64,000 bases of DNA. Origin: Dugong dugon (taxonomy: Eukaryota; Chordata; Mammalia; Sirenia; Dugongidae). Location: NCBI GenBank assembly GCA_030035585.1, contig CM057463.1:136184736-136248735 (forward strand), written 5' to 3'. Positions 35,505-45,313 of this stretch are shown here, one piece after another. Each line of letters starts with the position of its first letter. The stretch's first letter is position 1. Made by a program: the position numbers and the translations under genes. Under the pieces are notes generated by a model that made no database searches, was not told the origin of the DNA, and worked only from the letters and a program-made list of their open reading frames with translations.

Positions 35505-35698
35505 TTCATTAAAATGGAGCACTCGTGGTGCAGTGGTTAAGAGCTCAGGCTGCTAACCAAAACGTCACAAGTTCAAATTAACCAGCTGCTCTTTGGAAAC
35601 TTTATATGGCAGTTCTACTCGGTCCTATAGGGTTGCTATGAGTCGGAATTGACTCCATGGCAAAGGGTTTGGTTTTCTGGTTTTTGTTTCATTAAAAT
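35505..35698 (+). mobile_element. AfroSINE with perfect 11-bp target duplication
   Basis: Short variant. Head 'ggagcactcgtggtgcagtg', tail 'gagtcggaattgactccatg'. Flanked by 'ttcattaaaat' at 35505-35515 and 35688-35698, identical. One of the youngest-looking insertions in the window. Confidence 0.94.
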
Positions 35699-36321
35699 AC
35701 ACAGTTGATCAGAATGCAGTGAAGGAAGGCTGTTACTGATAGTGTCTCCAAATATTACACCAACTTAATAAGGGTGATATTTCAGGTTAGATGCTGCCCA
35801 AATTACATTATACAGAATATTTATATGAAACATACCTACACTCAAATGCACACACATGCATGCATGCACATGCATTTGCACAGATTCAAAAGACTTTTAA
35901 AAATTAGAGACAGAAAAGAGAATATTAGAAATGAGTGGGAAATTTAAAATCTGTCTAGATAGGAAGTATATTGTCTGTATTAATATTTTCATATGCCAAT
36001 TTGCTATATCTTGATTTTGTAGCCATCAGGAGAAATATCTGAGAATATGGGGAAAGTTTATGGGAATTCATATATTCTCTAGCCATATACCTGACATTTA
36101 CCCATAACATGATACTACGGTATTCAGCCCTTTAATCATTTGTTAGTTTTATTTATCATTTCTCTTGTCAGATTCAGGGTCAGATGAAGAAAATTACTTC
36201 AAAGAAAATGTTGCTTAAGAGCTTCCAGTTACATATATTATTTTCTAAAAAAGAGCACTTCAATCATGCTGTAAGTTCTATTTATTCCAAGCTGTTAAAG
36301 CATTAAGTTTGTATCATAAAA
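35699..36321. other. Unique sequence, nothing recognised
   Basis: Includes a small CA/TGCA-rich run at 35841-35882. No coding or named repeat. Confidence 0.5.
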
Positions 36322-36326
36322 AATAC

Positions 36327-36791
36327 TGTGATGGTTAAGATTGTGTGTCAACTTGGCTAGGTCATGATTCTCAGTGTTTTGGCAGTTGTATAACATTGTG
36401 ATCACTTCCCTGTTGAAATATGATATGTGATCATCCTGTGATGGAATCTGTTGAGTGGTACTGGCAGGGGCAGAACCTGTGGAAGCTCATCGCACCTTCA
36501 GCCTTTATCTATCTTCCTGCTCGCCTTGCCGGGACTTTTGCTTGTTCCAGATCCTGAGCTGGTTCCTATTCATCTGACCTCTGGTTGTTGGGACTTGGGC
36601 TAGTATAACAGGTGGGCTTGCCTGCTGATCTTGGGATTCGTTGATCTTCACAGCCTGCAACAGCAGTTCTCACTGGCCTCTGTGGCTACATCAGTCTGGA
36701 GAAGCCTCTTTTCTGCCCCATGGTCTTGGGATGTACAGCTTCTGAAAACCATGTGAGCCATTTCCTTGATATAAATCTCTCTCTCTCTTGC

Positions 36792-36856
<65 letters not shown>

Positions 36857-36896
36857 TTTACTGGTTTTGCTTCTCTAGAGAACCCAGCCTAAGATA
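36327..36896 (+). repeat. 5' LTR of the ERVL provirus
   Basis: Starts 'tgtgatggttaagattgtgt' and ends 'gaacccagcctaagata'. Contains an uninterrupted (AT)n of about 56 bp (36797-36852) near its 3' end, much longer than in the partner LTR. It would have held promoter and polyadenylation signals; no activity can be inferred. Confidence 0.9.
36797..36852. repeat. (AT)n microsatellite, about 28 units
   Basis: Perfect dinucleotide run inside the 5' LTR. The matching place in the 3' LTR (about 39357-39377) has only a short interrupted TA run, so the array expanded after insertion. Confidence 0.97.
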
Positions 36897-36898
36897 TT

Positions 36899-36916
36899 TG
36901 GTACCAAGAGTGGTTC
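36899..36916 (+). promoter_or_regulatory. Retroviral primer-binding site
   Basis: 'tggtaccaagagtggttc' begins two bases after the LTR. It starts with the TGG that pairs with a tRNA CCA end. ERVL elements are generally assigned a tRNA-Leu primer, which this would fit. The tRNA match was not tested here. Confidence 0.7.
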
Positions 36917-37445
36917 TAGAGAAACAAAATTGTAAGGATGAATTTTCTAATTGGTTCTAAGTTCTGGTTAGTCTTAAAGATGTTGATGACTCTGCTTTCA
37001 GTAGTAAAGAAGGCGCTGCTAATCTATGGCATGAGGTGGCAATTCAAATACACAAAGTATCACCGCCAGTAGATCAGGTATTGGTGAAAGACAAGGCTCT
37101 GGGTGATTGCATGGATGAATGCCTTTCTAAAATTTTGTCATAATAAGAAGTATAGGGAAGCTGGTTGGTTGGTCCTACTTTCGCTAGAAAAACCGGTGAA
37201 AGAAAAAGATGAGCTCAGGGCTTCAGATTCAAAGCTCAAGTGCCGCATAAATGACCACAAAGTTTCCACTTGTGCCTTGAAAGGTAGCCTTATTTCTTGT
37301 AGTAACAGAGCTGATATTGTCGAAAACCAAACCTGGAGCTGTACTGTAAGAGTGGCTGAATTACAACACGAACTCAACTGCCAGTCTCAAGAGGTGTCTG
37401 AAGTTAAAGTGAGTGCACTAATTGGGAAGAATTGGGATCCTGAAA
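36917..37445 (+). pseudogene. ERVL gag remnant
   Basis: The frame from 37103 is open to 37558. Its first about 110 codons look like the N-terminal half of an ERVL gag: an Arg/Lys/Glu-rich helical stretch ('VKEKDELRASDSKLKCRIND') and 'AELQHELNCQSQEVSEVK', ending near 'GKNWDPETWDG'. After about 37445 the same open frame runs into pol-type sequence, so the 151-codon frame is an accidental fusion across a deletion. The gag start is not clear; 37103 is simply the first ATG of the open stretch. Confidence 0.65.
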
Positions 37446-37960
37446 CCTGGGATGGAGGTTATTCATGGGCCCGGCAACATGGACTTCCACTCACTAAGGC
37501 GACTTGGCTACAGCCACTGCTGAATGCCCAATCTGCCAGCAGCAGAGACCAACACTGACTCCCTGATATGGCACCACCCCTGGAGGTGATCAGCCAGCAA
37601 CCTGTTGGCAAGTTGGTTACACTGGACCACTCCCATCATGGAAAGGGTAGCATTTTGTTCTTACTGGAATAAACACTCTGGATATGGATTTTCCTTCCCT
37701 GCACAAAATGCTTGTGCCAAAACTACCATCCACAGACTTACAGAATGCCTTATCCATTGTCATGGTATTCTACATAGCATTACCTGAGATCAAGGGACTC
37801 ACTTCACAGCAAAGGAAGTGCATAGTGGGCCCATGCTCATGGAATTCACTGGTCTTACCATGCTACCCATCGTCCTGAAGCAGCTGGCTTTGTAGAACGA
37901 TGTAATGGCCTTCTAAAGACACAATTATTATGCCAGGTAGGTGGTAATACCTTGCAGAGT
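37446..37960 (+). pseudogene. ERVL integrase remnant
   Basis: Integrase inserts viral DNA into the host chromosome. Visible pieces are a Cys-x2-Cys pair (37525-37536) of the N-terminal zinc-binding module, then the catalytic core spread over frames. The core start reads Q-V-G-Y-T-G-P-L-P (about 37609-37635), with Gly at 37615-37617 where retroviral integrases carry the first catalytic Asp. The second Asp (37788-37790, 'DQGTHF') and the Glu (37895-37897, in 'AAGFVERCNGLL') are present. They lie 107 bases apart; with one lost base near 37821 this corresponds to the D-35-E spacing. A stop (37823) and frameshifts make it non-functional. Confidence 0.82.
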
Positions 37961-38578
37961 TTGGGCAATGTTCTCCAGGAGGCTGTATATGCTCTAAAAC
38001 AGCGTCCAATATATGGTGCTGTTTCTCCCATAGTCAGGATTCATGGGTCCAGGAATCAAAGGGTGGAAATGGGATTCGCACAACTCACTTTTACCTCTAG
38101 TGACCCACTCACAGGATTTTTGCTTCCTGTCCCTGCAGCCTTTTGCTCTGCAGGTCTAGAGGTCTTAGTTCCAAAGGGAGGAATGCTCCCACCTGGAGAC
38201 ACATCACTGATTCCATTGAACTGGAAGCTAAGAATGCTAGCTGGCCACTTTGGGCTCCTTATGCCTCTGGATCAACAGGCAAAGAAGGGAGTTACCATAC
38301 TGGCAGGTGTGATTGATCCTGATTACCAAGAGAAAATCAGATTGATACTACATAAAGGAGGTAAAGAAGAATATGTCTGGAATGCAGGAGATCCCTCAGG
38401 ACGTCTCTTAGTACTATCATGCCCTGTGATTAAAGTCAATGGAAAACTACAGCAACCCAATTCCAGCGTGACTACTAATGACCCAGACCCTTCAGGAATG
38501 AAAGTTTGGGTTACCTCACCAGGCAAAGAACCACAACCAGCTGAGGTGCTTGCTGAGGGCAAAGGAAATACGGAATAG
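37952..38578 (+). pseudogene. ERVL integrase C-terminus plus dUTPase-like domain
   Basis: A 208-codon open frame, continuous upstream with the end of integrase ('VLQEAVYALKQRPIYGA'). dUTPase hydrolyses dUTP and limits uracil in newly made DNA; in ERVL it lies at the end of pol. Motif 3 is clear ('AGVIDPDYQEKI', about 38307-38340) and a motif 4-like 'GDPSGRLLVL' follows. The motif 1 position reads 'SAGLEVLVP', with Glu where active dUTPases have Asp. The motif 2 region ('LDQQAKKGV') is weak. A TAG at 38576-38578 ends the frame, but the same frame stays open to a TAA near 38636. No usual start codon: the first ATG-like codon is a TTG. Probably inactive. Confidence 0.82.
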
Positions 38579-38855
38579 ATGGTGGAAGAAGATAGTTCTA
38601 AATACAAGTTACAGCCAGATGACCAGTTGCAGAAATAAGAACTGTAATTGTTATGAGTATTTCTGCTTTGTATGTGTACAACAAATATTTTTGCCTTCTT
38701 CACTTATAAAATATAAGATGAAAAATGGGCTAGTGCATTTTCGGTTGTATGCATGTTAGTCATAAGCTGAAGTATGACTTTGGAATTGTCTTTGTTCAGA
38801 GATTATGTATGGTTTGGGGATATATGTATAGGCACCAAGTTGAGAAAAGGTGGAC
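38579..38855 (+). other. ERVL 3' internal region and polypurine tract
   Basis: Non-coding stretch between dUTPase and the 3' LTR. 'gagaaaaggtgg' at about 38842-38853 is a plausible polypurine tract for plus-strand priming. There is no envelope coding. Confidence 0.6.
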
Positions 38856-39421
38856 CGTGATGGTTAAGATTGTATATTAATTTAGCTGGGACTTGATTCT
38901 CAGTGTTTTGGCAGTTGTATAATGTTGTGATCACTTCCCTGTTGAAATTCAATATGTGATCACCACATGATGGAATCTGTTGAGTGGTATCGCAGGGGTA
39001 GGTTCTGTGGTGGCTCACCACCCCCTCAGCCTTCATCTCTCTGCCCTCTGACACCTAGTCCCTCCTGCTCGTCTTGCCAGGGCTTTTACTTGTTCCAGAT
39101 CTTGCAGCTGGCCCCTGTTAGTCTGACCTTTGGTTCTTGGGACTTGGGCTGGAAACTTACAGGCAGTCTTGCCTGCCGATTTTGAGATTCATCGATCTTC
39201 ACAGCCTGCAACCGCACCTTTCTCTGGCCTGCTGATCTTGGGTTAGCCAACCCCTGAAGCTACATGAATCTGGAAAAGCATCTTTTCTGCCCCATGGACT
39301 TGGGATGTACAGCCTCTAAAAACCATGTGAACCATTTTCTTGATATAAATCTCTGTCTATATATATATATTATATACAGTCTTTCCTGGTTTTACTTCTC
39401 TATAGAACCCAACCTAAGACA
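38856..39421 (+). repeat. 3' LTR of the ERVL provirus
   Basis: Aligns throughout with the 5' LTR ('gattctcagtgttttggcag', 'gatcacttccctgttgaaat', 'aagcatcttttctgccccat', 'cctaagac'). The first bases read CG rather than TG. There are numerous substitutions and small indels between the two LTRs, so the insertion is old. Confidence 0.9.
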
Positions 39422-39425
39422 ATAC

Positions 39426-41087
39426 CATAACTAATTTAAGTATTATTTTATTAAAGAAGAGCCAAAATAATCTAGTCATGGAGAAGAAAAATTACTTAAA
39501 AAAATTACAATGGTCAGTATGACAAATATAATCATATTATTATATATGTTTATGTAATTATAATCCATTATGTCTATTAAAGTCTATTTCTACCTAAGAA
39601 TATAGACACTGAAATATTTATTGGCCTTTGGGACTATAAGAATAATATATTAAAACGTCTTGTATTTTGGCATTATAAGCCTTCCTTGGAGTAAATTATT
39701 TAATTTGAAGAACTCAGTTTATTTAATGAAAATGCTCTCATTAACCTTCAAAAGAAACTATGCAAACACTTTTATAACCGGGGTGGGTAACAAAAAAATT
39801 CTGTGAGTGTTGTCATAAGAATAGCATGTCAGAGTTTTTATACACTATAAAATAATGTTAAGCATAACTTATTAACATTTCTTCCCCATTTTTTAGTTTG
39901 ACAAGCTTGCATAATTGCCCAGCCACCTGCTCACCTGCTGTTCATGAGAGGTCTCTGACACTAATTCGAAATTGCTTGGGAAAAAATTAGCATTTGGCCT
40001 TTAACAACTAAACTCAGCTAGACTTATAAATAAAAGTTAAAGCTCTAAAATTTATATTTTTCTAGCTTCTATAAGTAAGATATGGTAAAAATATAGATAT
40101 ATGTAAAATGCATAAATGCATACCTGCATTGGAATCAAAAATGATGATAGTTGGAGATTTATACAATAGACAGGGTATGACAGTTTATTTATAATATACT
40201 GAGCATGACAGATAATTTGACATGGTTAGTTTTATAATGTGCCACTTGCAAGTTACAAATCCAATTGTCACTCAAAAACTCCAACCTCCTTGGAGTTTTT
40301 TTTTTTTCTTTTCGTGAATGATATACTCCTATAATGTTGATTTCTACTTTTAGTTATATTCATTCTAAGTTATATTTTCCCTTTTTCTAAAAAATAAATT
40401 TCACATTTTAACTTCTACCTATGTAAAGGTAAAAAAATGAATACAATCTTCTTATGACTTTCAATTAATTTACATTAATATAATATTTCATACTTAATGA
40501 GACTGAAGATTATTAACATAGTAAAATATAAGACGTAACATAAAATAAAGGGAAAAGTCTAAGAAACACTGTAGGAGAAAAAGAATAATAGGTCAAGAAC
40601 ATCTAACTAGGAATAAATAAAAGGGATTTAGGGAATAATTTAATTTTAAGCTTCCTAACTTCCATGAAAGCCAGGAAAAACAAATTAATTTTGTATAATT
40701 CCATTGTGTAAACTATTATGATTAGTCTATATATTAAACAATTAGAAAATAATATGATAGTAAGAAAAGATGTTTTAAATTTATTCCTTTACAAAAGTTG
40801 TTGATAAAATTTTTCTGAATTGTTATTTACCACGTTTTTACTTTGGTTTCATATTTATCTGCAGAAAATTCTTGTTGTTGTATTTTGATATAGTGTTTTT
40901 CTCCACAAACTTTGCTAGGTAGTTTGATAAACAAAAATTACAAAAAAAAAAAAAAAAACTAAAGTGTTTTTAACTCAAAATCTATAGGTAAAATGAATTA
41001 TTTATTATTATTAATTCTTATAAGAACTATTCTTTACCAATTGAATTCCTGGCTATTTGTTGAAATTTAATTGGCTGTATATATTCA
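39426..41087. other. AT-rich unique sequence, nothing recognised
   Basis: About 1.65 kb. Contains a perfect 10-bp inverted repeat with a 7-base loop and T-run at 40274-40312 and an A-run at 40941-40959. No coding. Confidence 0.55.
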
Positions 41088-41255
41088 ATTGGGGTCCCTG
41101 GTGGCACAGTGATTAAGAGCTCAGGCTGCTAACAAAAAGGTTGGCAGTTCGAATCCACCAGCACTCTTTGGAAACCCTATGGAGCAGTTCTACTCTGTAA
41201 TGCAGGGTCACTTGAGTTGGATTCGATGGCAAAGAGTTTGATCTGGTTTGATTAT
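41088..41255 (+). mobile_element. AfroSINE
   Basis: Short variant: 'ggggtccctggtggcacagt', 'ttggcagttcgaatccacca', tail 'gttggattcgatggcaaaga'. Confidence 0.9.
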
Positions 41256-41339
41256 AGCCAGAAGTGAGTGTTTTCACTGTAACTTGTTAATTTTTCTTAC
41301 GTTTTCCTTTAATCTTCTGCTTCATTTGAAAATAATGCC

Positions 41340-42200
41340 AAAGTTTGTTTCTTTCCAGTGCTAACACAATTTATTTATTTATGTTATTTTCTTACTGTAC
41401 TGGCTAGTATTTTCAGGACAAAGTTGGAAAGAAGTGATATTAGTGGGCATCCTTGACATGCTTCCAATCTTAAAGGAAATCTATTCAATAGTCTATGTTT
41501 TATCTATTAATATGTTAAAAAAATAAGTTCCCACTGAATATATTCCAACTCATGGCGACCCTATGTGTTTTAGAGTAGAACTGTGCTCCTTACGGTTTTC
41601 AATGGCTGTGATCTTTTGAAAGTAGATTGCCAGGTCTTTCTTCTGAGGCACCTTAGGGTGAATTAGAACCTCCAACATTTTGGTTAGCAGCCAAGTTCTT
41701 AACCAACTGTGCCACGCTAGGACTCCTGTTAACATGTTTAAGTATCTTTATTAATTTTTCTATTAATTAAACAACCTCCATTCCTCAATTAACTCAAACT
41801 GATCATGTCGCATTGTCCTATTATTCTAATTTACTAAAGTCAAATTCAGTAATTTGTATTTTCTTTGAGAAGTTATTTTATCTAAATTTTTTAATATGTT
41901 AGCATAATGTTATATATAATATCCTTTATTACCTATTTAAACCCATCAGCATCTATGTTTTTTTTATTGTTAATATTGTCTATTACTAATATTTTTACTT
42001 AGTTATATTACCAGATACATGCTATTTTATAGCTATAAAGAGACAACTTTCATATTTTATCTGGTTTATGTTTGTTTTTCATTCAATATTTTTGTTTTCT
42101 TCTTTCAACTTTCTATGAATTTATTTTAAATTGCATACTTAGATCATTGTCGGTTGGTCTTTCTTCAAATTTTATAAACTTTCTTCTAATTTCCGCTTTA
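41340..42200 (-). mobile_element. Old L1 ORF2 fragment, split by a SINE
   Basis: 41340-41525 ('ggctagtattttcaggacaa', 'gtgggcatccttgacatgct') is reversed L1 reverse-transcriptase sequence, like 25555-25620 in L1-B. After the SINE at 41528-41730, similar AT-rich L1-like sequence continues ('caaactgatcatgtcgcatt'). The second part is less certain. Confidence 0.6.
41528..41730 (-). mobile_element. AfroSINE, minus strand, inside an old L1
   Basis: Reversed tail 'attccaactcatggcgaccc', middle 'gctgtgatcttttgaaagta', reversed head 'ttaaccaactgtgccacgct'. The long variant, nested in L1 sequence. Confidence 0.87.
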
Positions 42201-42261
42201 ACCAGACAGTTTATGTTTTGATAAGAAGTACTATCCTATCAAACATTAAATAAAAGACTTG

Positions 42262-42460
42262 GTGTCTGCTTCCATAACGATCACAGCCTAGGAAACCCTA
42301 TGCGGCAGGGAGCCCTGATGGCCCAGTGTTTAAGAGCTCAGCTGCTAACCACAAGGTTGGTGGTTTGAATCAGCCAGCTGCTGTTGGAAACGCTATGGGG
42401 CAGTTCTACTCTGTCCTATAGGGTCACTGGTCAACAATGGGTTTGGTTTTTGATAATCCT
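42262..42460 (+). mobile_element. AfroSINE inserted in another SINE's middle
   Basis: 42308-42455 is a short-variant SINE ('gggagccctgatggcccagt' to 'caatgggtttggtttttg'). It is directly preceded by 'cttccataacgatcacagcc' and 'aggaaaccctatgcggcag' (42270-42308), the middle of a long-variant SINE. Confidence 0.75.
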
Positions 42461-42464
42461 TACC

Positions 42465-42571
42465 AACGAAAACTGCTATATCTTTCTCCCGGAGAGTGGC
42501 TGGTGGGTTCAGATAGTCTTCTTTCGGTTAGTAGCCAGTGCTTAACCGCTGGGAAACCAGGGAGTCTTGCT
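42465..42571 (-). mobile_element. AfroSINE fragment, minus strand
   Basis: 'gctatatctttctcccggag', 'ggctggtgggttcagatag' and 'aaccgctgggaaaccaggga' are a reversed SINE middle and head. Head-to-head clustering with the preceding SINE suggests serial insertion or rearrangement. Confidence 0.75.
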
Positions 42572-44700
42572 TATGAATTAATTGGTGTTTTAGAAACAAA
42601 TGTTGTAGCATAATGGAAAGTAGTATATGAAAGCTGCATGCCTGAAAACTGATTCTCTCAAAAGTCTCTATGCCCGATTACCTTTTCGAAAGCCTTTGGT
42701 ACTCCAAGAAATATGTGTACCTCACTTAGAAGATTGGTACCTTATAGTATTGTGCCATACAGGAAGAGTCATGAAAAAACTAAGTGCAAAGTTCAATACA
42801 AAAGCACAATACTCTTAATTATGAATAGAGCAAATGATATTACAAACCATATTCTTTGTATTTAACTGCCAAGAAAATTAAAGGCATAACGGAGCTCAAT
42901 TTTAAGTTTATACATATGTTGTATCCCTTGGCTTTTACACTTTCTGTTGAGGTAAAAGAATGAATGATTGAATAAACAAACAATGAAAAATTGTATGGTT
43001 TACATTTCTTTCTCCCTTTCATCTTGTTTTGTTTTCACTCAGAATTTCCAACTTCTAGAGCAGAATACTTATAAACTAAATCTAAACATGTTTGAATTTC
43101 TTTTCCAAGATGAAATTGGGAAATGGAATATTGTGCTTACACCATTTCTAAGATAAAATGCTTGAGGTCTTAGCAAACTTATTAAGTATATTTTAGTTAT
43201 TTTCAAAGTAATGGACAAGTGAGTTTCTTAAGAATTGTTCCTGGAGCTATTATTTTTTTTTATTTTTGACAACCTGTGGAAGAGATCAGAATGAACTAAT
43301 TAAGTCTGGGACTTAAAGAGTCCCACATTCATCATATAAAGCCAATCCTTATTACAATAAAAAGAATAATAAGCTGATTTAAATTGGTATTTACAAATGA
43401 AATGCTCTCAGATCCTAAAATAGACAATTGTGACTCCAGGGTTGCAACATACTTGGATAATCACCTCTACTTTTATAATAATTTTCATCACTAAAGAAAT
43501 AATTCTTTTAAAAATAAAATGAGCAGGTGCAAGAATGATTATGTCATCATTTGTTTTGAACTTACTCTTGATGCTTTATGAAGCTTATGCATAAAATATA
43601 CACTTCAAATGTGTCTTTATGCATATGTTGAGTCTCTAAGAGGGTAGTAGAGTATGTGTAACATTAAAAACCACTCTAGAAATAGTTTGTATATCTATCT
43701 TCTATAACCTAGACCTAAAAATAAGCACAATTTCTAGTTACATTAAAAAAATTAATCCAGAAAAACAGAAGAAAATGTAAGTTAACATGTATCACACTGG
43801 ACTGAGAGAGGACTCTCTTAAACAATTTAAATTTCATATTTTTTAAATGTTTAAAGTATTTTCAAATATCATTTGAAAATATAGTTGACAAAGTAATTCT
43901 ATTATTAAGTAATTAATTAGCCCCTTGGGGTATCTTATAATCATCAGTTAAATCGGCTTCATGAAGAAAAAACATTTTGTAAGCTAATATTTTCTGTAAT
44001 TGACTCAAAGAATTAGCATCAGTGAGACTCATATTATTAGAAAGTTATTGGAATAATTATTTTTTGCCTCATAGTAACTGACATCACATCATTAGGCAAT
44101 ATATCAAATATTAATAGAGAGGGCCTTTGCTTCAAAAAATCACTAATAATAGGACAGACTTTTTGTTTTCCAATTACTGAAGTAACTAAAATAAAGCAAG
44201 ATTGTCATTTATATTGCTCAGTAAATAACTAAATGACAGTATTATTTTTTAAGTTATAGCTTTGTTAGCATGAGAAAGATCTCAAGAATTGCAAATTTTA
44301 TACATAAAACATAAGAAATATGTTTCTGTGATGAAATTGATGCTATTTATTTAGCAAATAAAAAAAATATATATATTTTGAGATGGGGCTATATGGAAGA
44401 AGGCAAATTATGGCAGAAACAATCCTATATAAGTACTTTTGATGTTTTGGATAATGGAAATCTACCTAAGAACAACTATCTATTGTTGTTGTTTTGTTAT
44501 GTTAAGCACCAACATAAAATATTGGCTATTTGAAAAGTATATAGGAGCAATACATTACTTAATTCATAAATGATTAGATTATATTTTTTTAACATTTAAT
44601 TTCAAATCTAAAAACCATTTTATTTCCACAAAATGTAAAATTAAAATGGCCATGCACTGATTAAAATGTGTCAGTTAGTTAAGATGTAGCATTTAGACAA
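42572..44700. other. AT-rich unique sequence, nothing recognised
   Basis: About 2.1 kb without named repeats. The frames at 42627-42818 and 42968-43156 (plus) have no domain and no splice context I trust. Confidence 0.55.
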
Positions 44701-44912
44701 AGGAGCCCCGGCGGTGCAATAGTTAAGTGCTAGCTGCTAACAGAAAGGTCAATGGTTTGAACACACTAGCCACTCTGAGGGAGAAAAGTCCTGGTGATCT
44801 GCTTCCATAAAGATTTACAGCCTAGGAAACCCTATTGGGCAGTTCTACTCTGTCCTGTAGTATCGCTGCGAGTCAGAATCAACTCTAAGGCAAGCAACAA
44901 TAGCATTTGGAT
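44701..44912 (+). mobile_element. AfroSINE, long variant
   Basis: 'aggagccccggcggtgcaat', 'gtcctggtgatctgcttcca', 'gggcagttctactctgtcct', tail 'ggcaagcaacaatagc'. Confidence 0.9.
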
Positions 44913-45268
44913 AAGCTTTCTATTATCCTATAATTGTGTCTTAAATTTCACTGACAGGAAATCAAAGCAGGAAAGTGACTACTTAGTGATAGACCATTAA
45001 CAATAGAGAAAGCAAATGTTAAGAGATTTAGGTTGGTAATTGCCAAATTTGTTGTGCCTTTGAACACTTTTGAGTGAACTATCTCAAAGAGAGATGATCA
45101 AGTGTCCAAGTTATACTTTAAATTTATGACCACAAGTCTCCAGTGAATTATTTTGACTATTAAGCAATCTTATTAGTTCTCTGTGGTTTTCACTCTCCCC
45201 TACTCCTTCTATTCCACACCTCTACTATTAATATCTTAGTCTAAATCTTTTGGATTTATTGCAATGAC
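44913..45268. other. Unique sequence, nothing recognised
   Basis: No coding or named repeat. Confidence 0.5.
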
Positions 45269-45313
45269 TTTTTTTTTTATTACGGTAAAATATATATAAC
45301 AAAACATTTGCCA
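45269..45313 (-). mobile_element. Old L1 3' end, first part (interrupted by L1-C)
   Basis: T-run (45271-45279, reversed poly-A) then 'acggtaaaatatatataaca'. It continues at 52854 on the other side of L1-C ('tttcaaccattgtttcatgt'). Confidence 0.82.

Larger units (their letters stand above)
36322..39425 (+). mobile_element. ERVL endogenous retrovirus, internally deleted
   Basis: Plus-strand provirus of about 3.1 kb: 5' LTR 36327-36896, primer site 36899, gag remnant, integrase and dUTPase remnants, 3' LTR 38856-39421. It is flanked by 'aatac' at 36322-36326 and 39421-39425, which fits the 5-bp duplication of ERVL integrases, with the 3' boundary uncertain by one base. The internal part is only about 1.95 kb. 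The rest of gag, protease, reverse transcriptase and RNase H are missing, and there is no envelope gene. A dUTPase lying downstream of integrase identifies the ERVL group (class III). Confidence 0.92.

Noticed and set aside
38803-39054. 83-codon minus-strand frame over the 3' LTR edge
   Set aside because: Antisense to the LTR and the flanking internal region; no start context or domain.
42627-42818. 63-codon frame 'MKAACLKTDSLKSLYARLPF' considered as an exon or retro-copy
   Set aside because: No recognised protein family, no polypyrimidine tract or donor at the edges.
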